64,000 nt of DNA from Colletotrichum lupini (Eukaryota > Ascomycota > Sordariomycetes > Glomerellales > Glomerellaceae), in the NCBI RefSeq assembly GCF_023278565.1, contig NC_064672.1, positions 6,944,001 through 7,008,000 of the forward strand, in the 5' to 3' direction. Positions 55,779 through 64,000 of this stretch are shown piece after piece (position 1 is the stretch's first letter; each line of letters begins with the position of its first letter). Made by a program: the position numbers and the translations under genes. The notes beneath the pieces were generated by a model that saw only the letters and a list, made by a program, of their open reading frames with translations, had not been told where the DNA came from and searched no databases.

Positions 55779-56473
55779 ATCGCACTCTATGAATTCATAC
55801 AGAAGCCGATGGGCGAGCGGGCGGGCGAGCCACCCGACTATTTCAACGGCCTCGACTGAACACAATCAGCCTTTTCCCAATCGCCTGGCCTGCCGAAGCA
55901 ATCAGCCCGCACGCCCGCTCTTATCCATTGGGATTTGAAGTGCCGGCTGCACATCAGTTTTGCACCGCATGCCGCACTGGGATGGCTGGAAAGCCACTGC
56001 TGCAACCCACGCATCTGTCTCCAGATCGTCAGCGGACAGCTCTAGCACCGAACGCCGCTGTAAGTCCGACATAAACTACTGGGCAACTCGCCCAACTGCC
56101 TTCGAAGGCACTCACACAACGCAGTGAAGGTATCCGCACACCCACAGTTTCACGCCACGCTACAGCACCTTGTTTCTGCACTCTCGCCCTACTTCTGCCG
56201 ATCCAGGAGCCGTCGGCCCCACGCCGCCCACTATGGCTTGTTCCCGATATCCGTCTCCTCGGGGTCTTTGAGAATCTATTAGTACGGATACTCGCAAGTG
56301 TGACGATGGCTGGACTGCTTCACCATCATGCGGGAATTCTTGGCACATCTCACAGTACGGTTGAGCAATACGCATATCATTCCTCCCGGCTCGCCACGTT
56401 CATCTGGTTTTAGCAACCAAAGCCTCGGATGGATCCTTTGGAAACTGGGCATGCCAGGCAAGAATCAGCGAAA

Positions 56474-56490
56474 GGGGGGGGGGGGGGGGG
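56474..56490. repeat. 17-bp poly-G run
   Basis: Uninterrupted G17. Confidence 0.9.
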
Positions 56491-59400
56491 ATTCCGCCAG
56501 CCGGGGATTTTGATGACGACCGCCTCCTGGGCTAGTGGCAGTGCTACCAAGCCCGCAGATTGACAAGTTCATGTCTACAGGCCACTCGACTCGAGGGATT
56601 CCGTCCCCGTACCTCCTGATCAGTCGGCAGCATCCGGATGTTCCCAAAGGCCATCAAAGTGGCTCCATCGAGAATCATGTTCTCGCAATGTCACAACCAC
56701 CCAATTTCCCCGAATCATGTCCCACAAGTTCCGTTCCTGACGGAGAACACGCACGGATGTCGCTCGCCAGGGGAAACATCGCCGGGGGGTTCATCAGCGC
56801 TAGTGCCCAGGGTGACAGGGCCACAGGATGGCCAGGCCTGGCCTGGCCTCGAACCGTTGACAGCGAATCCACGAACAGGCAACGTCCCAATGTCATCTTG
56901 CGGCTTGCCATGGCCCGCGGGCCTTGTACATGAAGATTTCGCTGCTCGCTACTCCGATTCGAAGCCCTTCGAGTTCGGCCAGATGCCCGGGGTTATATCT
57001 GCGACGGCCAAGTTCCCGCTTGGAGACCGTGGATACTGGAAACTAACCAGGCTCGGCTTCTCCAACATGCCATTGTCAAATTAAGCTGGCGCTACGGATA
57101 CCTGCTAAGGTTACGGCCTAGTGTCCACTGTCCACCGTTGGAAGAGCATTTCAGCGAGTGGCCTGCCCAACTGTCCAACAGCATTCCTTCGGCTTGAGCC
57201 CCGAGAGCGGCTGGTCTTTGCATGGCTCTAGCAGGCCGCCCCAGCAGAAAACATCGAAATCGCTGCCGATGGCCCGAAATTTCCTCCGACATGCTCGCCA
57301 GGACTCCCACGTCCCTTGTTTCTTTTCCGACTTTCTGCCAGACTGCCACGCTTCTGACGTAGCATTGGGCTCCGTCACGGCAGAGTAGCCTCGCAACCAT
57401 CATGTCAAAGACTCCATACGGGCACGGTGTACGGAAGCACTACTCTGGACGTACACAATACACAGTAGACTGCGGCTGGGCTTGTTGCCCTCAGTTGCTG
57501 TCTGCTTTACACTCTTAGCCCCCCCGTCATCTAGATATGCCTGCGTATTTTCCAACGATCCATGTCTCAATGCATCGTGACACCTGGGCACTTTGCTCGG
57601 TCAGCCAGCCGAGGGTGAGCAAGCCGACGCGGCCAATGGTAGGGCCTCAAACCTCCGGGTGATAGTCGATATCATCGTCGTTGCGCAAGATTTGATCTCG
57701 CCAACCGCGTCTTCCCGCCCTGGAACGCTCCGCATCCGCCATCATGTGTCGAGAACTGGTCGATTGCCCCGGGCCCGGTGAGGCCCTGTCCTTGTCAAAA
57801 TATGCTCCTGCAGCACGCAGTGCGCTATTGCACAGGCTTACAAGCTAGATGAGCTGGGAGGGAGGAGGGAGGAGACTACCTTAGCCTGCAGTATGTGAGT
57901 GAGTGCGTCCCTAGCCTCTCCTGGGAAAAGTCGTGCCGCGAGAGACGATCCCTCCCCCTCCTGATGGCCTTCTCAAGAGGGCCACCACTCGCGTGGGCCG
58001 GGGATGCATCCATTAGCACGCCGCATCCCACTTCCCGAAGCCCATGCGCCCGGTCAGGTTGCGTGTACGTTTCTGCCGTGTACCAAGGTACACAACGGCC
58101 AACCACACGCTCTTCACCTCCACGACAAGCAAACACATGAAGTAAAGGAGGTTTCCGACCCCTTGGCTTGCTTAGTTGGCCTTGTACTGTGGCCTTGTGG
58201 CGCATACGACCGCACACAAAGAAGATGAGACTCGCAATGATGTTGTGGTATTACTGCGCCGCACAACGGCCAGCGTCGGTCGACTGCGCGATGGGAAAAC
58301 CCAGGCACAAGTGACTCCCACGTCAGGAAGAATAGGCCATCCTCTCCCATTCGACCCCCGAAAATCTCGACAGGGCTTTTTCACCATGGGGTTGGGACAT
58401 CTTCCACATGTTGCGGGTACTTGGTACATACAAATATCACATTGGCGTGGTCGGACCCGGTTACTACCCCACAGGTCCGCATCAACAATTGCATCTCAGA
58501 GGTTGTATTCACAAACATCGATATCCCTTCTGTTCATTCTCAACGATTCCCTTCAACCATCCAACGGACCGAAGCTGATGTCTAGGCTCGAGGTTCTCTT
58601 GGGACAGGGGTAAAAAGTATGGACATCGCTCGATTGTAAGAGTCAACGAGTCGCTGTCTCCAGCTTCACTTGGAAGATAAGGTGTTCTATTCATCCTTGT
58701 CAGCACCACATACGTCTTTCCTCTGTCGTAGGTCGCCGTGCCACCGAATGGTTACCAAGGGTCCAATAGTTGCGAATGACGATTGGTGCAACTCCCGGAG
58801 AAGTCGCCGCTTCTTAGGCTGGTTGTTCGGCCATTCTCATTCACGTCCTCTACATACCTCGGAGGTTCGCAACTTGGCTAGCTTTCCCGAGCCATGGTAG
58901 AGGGCTGCGTGACGAAAGCGCAGATCAGTGGCAGACGGTAACACGACAGGTGGTCGCGTACATGGTGCGGGTGTACTGTACAGAAGCAGATTGGATCCAT
59001 TTCACGACTCGCAGCATTCCGGCCGGGACGGTATGTTTGCAGCAATGTAACGCGATCCCCGAGTCGTACAGCACCTCTTCAACAGATCGCCGCCATTGAT
59101 TCAGTGTCAATCGCAGACAAGAGGATTTGCCTGACCGGGGCCATGGGTACTGCAAGCATGCCGGGGGTCAAAGGACAAGCCCATGTCAGCAAGGTTACAG
59201 TATCGTGTCAATCGCTTCAAGGCCAGAACTCTTCCACGGGGGAATGGGGACGACGATGGCGTTGCCGACGTCTGCCACACGTCCGCGTTTGTGCACACGA
59301 CCGACAGTTATCATTTGGACTCGGTAGGGACTACAGAGTACGCAGTATGGTCACGATAGGATCCTCCTCGACCACGCCATTCCTTGTCAGCCCCTTGGTC

Positions 59401-60000
59401 AACATTGGCTCATGGTGCCGCGGATTAAGAGCATAAGCTATAACCAGGACTTTTATCCTAAACGAGCCGTGGAGCCGACGCATCTGATCACAACCGAATG
59501 CCGAATCTGCGGATAGGTGAGATCGGCTCCGCACTTTTTCACACGAATATTAATAGCCAAGCTTTGGAGTTTGGTTTTTGACGGATTTCCGCCGTCGAGT
59601 CAACCATCAGTAGACGGCCACCAGTCTGCTGTGATGTTGAACCGATTCGCAACATGAATCAACTATATCAGAGTTTTGTTCAAGCCCAGGGAAACCGTGT
59701 TTCCCCTCGGGAGAGTTGTCAAGAATTATCCACAACGGACCGCAGACTGAATGTCGACGGCGCGATTGGCGTACCTGGCAAGCTGGCTCGAGCTCCCAGG
59801 GCTTGTCGGCCCATATGAAACATGACAGCCCGGAGTGGTAACTTGCCAGGTTCCATCCGCGAAGCGAATCTAAAGTGCAGTTTATCTGAATACCACTGGG
59901 TGATAGCCGAGAAGCCTGCTACGGATGCTGCGTACGCAATACACTAGCACGCCGGCATGACCTCGACGGAGCTCTGTCGAAAGTAGCACCTTCTCCGAGC

Positions 60001-60045
60001 CCTCCTCACCACCACCACCTCCTCCTCCTCCTCTTCACCTCCTTC
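60001..60045. repeat. CAC/CTC trinucleotide microsatellite
   Basis: Runs of CAC and CTC triplets, pyrimidine-rich on the plus strand. Confidence 0.8.
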
Positions 60046-62834
60046 TACAGTCTACACCCTCTTGAGGGGCAGCGAAACGGACCATGTGCAGCGCAGGTTA
60101 CACTACAAGCATCGTTGCAGCAACCCGAGTTGCAGACAAACCCAGGCAGTAGACTCGGTCAATCACGGTGCTCAGGAGACGCCATCAACCGCCCTCTGGA
60201 TTCGAGGTGCCATTCGGTATCTCCGCCGGGAGGGAACAGCTCCTGGGTAGCGTGATGGGCACCCGGTGGCAAGCAGAATGGTGTGCAACCCCGCAAAGAG
60301 CAAAGTTATCTGGTCGTTCCGGCTGGCAAGTCCTCTGCCCACTTGGAATCGTGAGACTTTTGTCTTTTCAGCAAAGTTATCCACCAATCCAACCATCGTC
60401 TCCTCGCCTTAGTTATTGTCTAAAGAGAGTGGTCTATGAGCCATATCTAACGTAGTTAAGGAGACCGGACGAGGATATACATAGGAAGTATGCGTGTCAT
60501 GTCACACAAATGCAACCACCGATAACTCGAGGACGGGTGCTGGCAATATCGCATCGCATAGCTTAAACTCGGGCAAGCTCACTGACAGAGACTAAGAAGC
60601 AGTGTGACGATGGCGGCAACGACCGTAAACGCACCTTCTTACCCGTAATGACTGTACCGTCAGCCGCGGCTTGCTACGGTATCAGTAAGACTAGCTGTCA
60701 ACGTCCGGTCCCAAGACGCGCATGCATGTTACCATCCACCGATTAGCTTCCGATGGCCAGGCAGATTGGCAGGCTATCTGTATTACCTCGCACTCTTTTC
60801 CCGAAGCAATACAACGTTTGAAAACGGTCGACAGCCACTCGTGTGATTTGTCTTGAGTCTTGATCCGTACCCGCGCTTTCGAGCAGCGGTGCGGCGTGCC
60901 TCCAAACAACTGGGTCCGGCAAAGGATGCGGAGAGGATTGGGTCTGCGGCGGCAGTTATTGGCAACAGGCGGTCAACAAGCCGAATGAAACAGCACTGCC
61001 AAAGAAGCCCTTGCTAGCTTGCATGAAACTGGGTCTGGCTGGGTTTGGCGGATCCCACATTCCTGCCAGCGGGAGAGGGGGAACACCTACGGATACATGG
61101 GTAGCAAGCAGCTCGACAAACCGAAGGATCATCTTCACTCGCAGGTTAGATACAAGCACGGCGAAAAAAAAAGAGTCCAACGGGATTGCTCCTCGCACGC
61201 TCGGGCGCTTCAACAAGAAGCTTGTGTCCCTCGTGGCCCAGGGTTGTCGATCTCGGGATAAAAAGGTTCACGGGCGCATCCCAAGACTTTGGATAAGGTA
61301 GGAAGATGGAAAGTCTGACAGAAAAGGTGGTTGCTGTCTTCAAACGGACAGAATTAGAACATAGAGGGCGGGCAGCGGGCATCAAGATGCAACGGGACGA
61401 CTGGCGACTGGTCGCGTGCAACAAGCATCGGGCGCGGGCGCGCGGAAACGGCCATGACAAGCTTAAAAAGACACAACGGATGAAGGGACGGAGGTCAACG
61501 GGACTCCATTCCAACCGCCATTCCATCATCTCACCTGGGCGTTGGAGCTATTCCTGTCGATAAGCTTTTGCGCACGACTGGCGGAGGCTTCCCTTCTCGC
61601 TTGGGAGATCGGTGGTTGCGACGACTCACGTCACAGATGCCATGGGACAGCCCGTGCCACCATGGATGGGGCTGATAATCAAGCATATCAAGGGCCAAGA
61701 GACCCTTTTTAGAGGGAGGGGCCTCACGGGCTAAGACCAGGAACATTCCTTGGCTTGACAGTTCGGAGCAACAGCCTGAGGGGGCGTGTTCGGCCGTTAT
61801 CCAACATCTCAGCTCCTTGATGGATATCCATACATATGTACATACGCTGCGGCGGCGTACGGATAGTCCTGGGAAAGTCTGAGAATGGTATCATTCAGCT
61901 CTCTCGGGTCCCCGTGATGCGAGGCAACACTAATGTCCACCTAGTATGGATATCCCTTCGTAGTCAGCCATCCCGTCGGCTGCTGCCTCGCCCGGTTCAT
62001 CGGCGGCCACAAGACGGATCTGACCACCGAATCCCGGTCGTTTCTGCGGTTTTTTTTTTTTCTTTTTCCCTTGTTCTTCCTTCCATGGGCGCACCGCCCG
62101 TCGCCCCCCCCCCCCCGCAGTCGAACACTGGGATGGATCTCTCTTCTGATCGGCCGTCGAAAAATGTCCAGTTGACGTTGAACTTTCAGCTCCGGGATGA
62201 TCCCTACCGAGAAATCCTAGGAGCGGCGTGCGGCGCCACCTCTTGCCAGCCTTTCAGCCCCCCAATGTGGGAAATAACCGGGGAATCGGCAGGTTTCTGG
62301 ATGTCTCTGGATGTCTCTGCGCTCTGGGACAAGAAAAAGCAATACCAGAGGTCTAGACTTTGGAAGCGGTTCAGCGGCAGGCGGCAGGCTCTATCCGTCG
62401 CAACGGGGGGAGAGCATCCTTCAAAGACCAGACAGACAGAGAGGGGTCTCGCTGGAGCCAATGAAGGTTGGCGAGTGCAACACAGATTGGGTTTCGAGAC
62501 CATCTAGACGAGTTCGAGGAGCGCGCCAGCCCGCACACTGCTGGCCGTTGGCGGACCGCTGAAGAAGAAACAGCCAAACCAAAGCATGATACCTAAGGAA
62601 TGCAGTCTACCAATGTCGTATGTGGCGGCCGCCTGGACCTGTCAGTCTCTGAGAGTCTGTGAGGCTGCCCGTTGTCGAGGTCTGAACGTACATATGGCAC
62701 GGTGACTTGACAATTGGTGACGGGGAAGCTGGCGGCCCCCTCGCGAAGGCCAGCCTCCCAGACTGTTCAAATGGAAAGCATTCCATTCGCGGACAACTTG
62801 CTCATGTCAGTCAGTTGCGGCTGCACGTCTCTTT

Positions 62835-62864
62835 GCCACTGCGACTGCGACTGCGACTGCGACC
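62835..62864. repeat. Hexamer tandem GCGACT, about five copies
   Basis: One variant unit, three perfect GCGACT units and a closing variant. Confidence 0.88.
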
Positions 62865-64000
62865 GCACCCTCCAGCTTCAATCCTGCTTTCTTGCGACAG
62901 TGAGGTGCGCCGGGTCACCTCTTTCCGACGTCAAAGCTGGAGAAAAGAAGGGTAGGATCTGTGATTGTGCCTGTCACCAACAGAAAGTGTTCCTAGCCCA
63001 ATTCCCGATCCACTGCGACATCATCGTCGTGACAGGCAGAACGGGAGAGAGCTTGTTTCGTCGATGGTCATATTTCGTCCAATGTCTTCCTCCCCATATC
63101 CCCGATGCTACTACTCTTAGCCCGCTTCAAACATGGATATTTCAAACCATCTTGTCGTTCGACGGCTTCGCTGGTCGTGCGTTTAATGCCGCAGGGTGCG
63201 TCGCGGGCCCGGAAAATTGGGCCACTCACTGACGACAGAGGGCCCTGAGAGGGGGAAGCGGTTAAGCTGCTGGAGACTCTCTTGACCACCGGGTTGGAGA
63301 GAGCGTGGGAATGGGTGTGGGAGAGAAGCGTTCTGGCGAAGGCTCGCCTCCGGATCCGTGGCACGGGAAGTTTCTTGATCAGGGGAACCCCTTTTCACAG
63401 GTCCCTCGTTCTCGCGATCTCTTGCCTTGTGGTCAATGCTAGTCGTTTTGGAATCGTTGTTTCTCCGACAGCCGTGGAGGCTCATTACTGCCCTCTTTTC
63501 AGTCTCTTTTAGTACTATCAGCCATCACTCCATTGTGTCTAAAATCCCTTTGTTATCTTGGATGGATATTCCCGAGGCTAACAGCGTTAGCCAGAACCAC
63601 TTATACTTGGCCGGAAGCCGGACACAGTCAAGCGGGCGAACGAAGACTGGGCCGAACCTTCGCCGTCTTCCGCTGCAGAAAGAAACACGGCGCTCGCCGA
63701 CAATGAGGGGAACCTGATAACGTAAACCTGCGAATATGGAGACAAATTCGGGTCATTGTCAGCAAAACGAGAGGCAAAACGTAAAAAACTGGAAGTGAAA
63801 GGAAAAAAAATCCAATGATATGACACAACACGGATAAGAAAGAAACTTTTGGTGGCAGATACCAAGCCGTGCGTTCATCTACAAGACTTTTCTAGAAGTT
63901 CTCCAACAAAATCTATTTTTGTTCGTGAACGACACAAAAGGCAAAGACAGAAACCTGTCGACAAGATTTTTTGAGCAAACCTTTTCGGGTGAAACATCTT

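Larger units (their letters stand above)
45348..64000. other. 18.6-kb gene-poor region upstream of the Zn2Cys6 gene
   Basis: Six-frame reading gives only short, overlapping, low-complexity frames; the longest are about 229 codons (47851-48540, minus) and 223 codons (61836-62507, plus). None has a domain, signal peptide or splice continuation I can support. The DNA is unique-looking, not RIP-mutated, with normal GC. It holds homopolymer blocks near 50.0-50.2, 56.5 and 62.1 kb, several microsatellites and clusters of two palindromic motifs at 53.2-54.4 kb. It may contain long 5' UTR exons, non-coding RNAs or distal control elements of the regulator. Confidence 0.55.

Noticed and set aside
61836..62507. 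223-codon plus-strand frame
   Set aside because: Crosses a T-run and a C13 run; translated composition changes abruptly; no motif.
62714..63232. 172-codon frame with Cys-Asp repeats
   Set aside because: The apparent Cys/Asp-rich part is the GCGACT hexamer microsatellite read in one frame.

Overview
The window reads as a piece of a filamentous ascomycete genome (Pezizomycotina, most likely Sordariomycetes; inference). The evidence is short introns of 54-87 bp with GT(A/G)(A/T)GT-type donors and CTAAC/CTGAT-like branch points, a HET-domain protein, a Zn(II)2Cys6 transcription factor, a kinase fused to a degenerate fungal C2H2 finger, and two retroelements destroyed by repeat-induced point mutation (RIP).

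Layout. 1-22 kb is an ordinary gene-bearing segment: a secreted UshA/5'-nucleotidase-like metallophosphoesterase (+, seven exons), a HET protein (-), an F-box protein (-, two exons), an Mch1-like MFS transporter (+), a GPI-anchored secreted protein (-), a kinase/zinc-finger fusion (+, four exons), a small 14-cysteine secreted protein (-) and a Baeyer-Villiger/flavin monooxygenase (-). All exon phases in the spliced models close exactly.

23.2-35.2 kb holds two Ty1/Copia retroelements. Element A (23164-28795) has 177-bp LTRs and a GAATA target duplication. Element B (29257-35154) has only 61-bp LTRs and a GAAGG target duplication. Both use a primer-binding site that matches the anticodon arm of initiator tRNA-Met (half-tRNA priming, as in Drosophila copia and yeast Ty5). 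B looks like a chimera: Copia gag-pol sits inside a very short non-autonomous (TRIM-like) LTR element, with a duplicated piece of LTR and primer-binding site at the inner junction. A has lost gag at a 10-bp microhomology. B lies inside the 22nd codon of a host gene; removing B and one GAAGG copy restores one continuous 291-codon frame. A lies about 390 bp upstream of that gene's start codon.

35.2-45.5 kb carries the rest of the split gene, a possible small gene, a class I methyltransferase (+), a tRNA-Lys(CTT) and, after about 3.8 kb of non-coding DNA, a Zn2Cys6 regulator (-). From the regulator's start codon to the window end (45348-64000, about 18.6 kb) I find no convincing gene. This stretch holds homopolymer blocks, short tandem repeats and recurring TACGGAGTA and TACCTAGGTA palindromes, and would be the regulator's unusually long upstream region.

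The genes do not form an evident pathway cluster. No CRISPR, prophage or bacterial features are present or expected.
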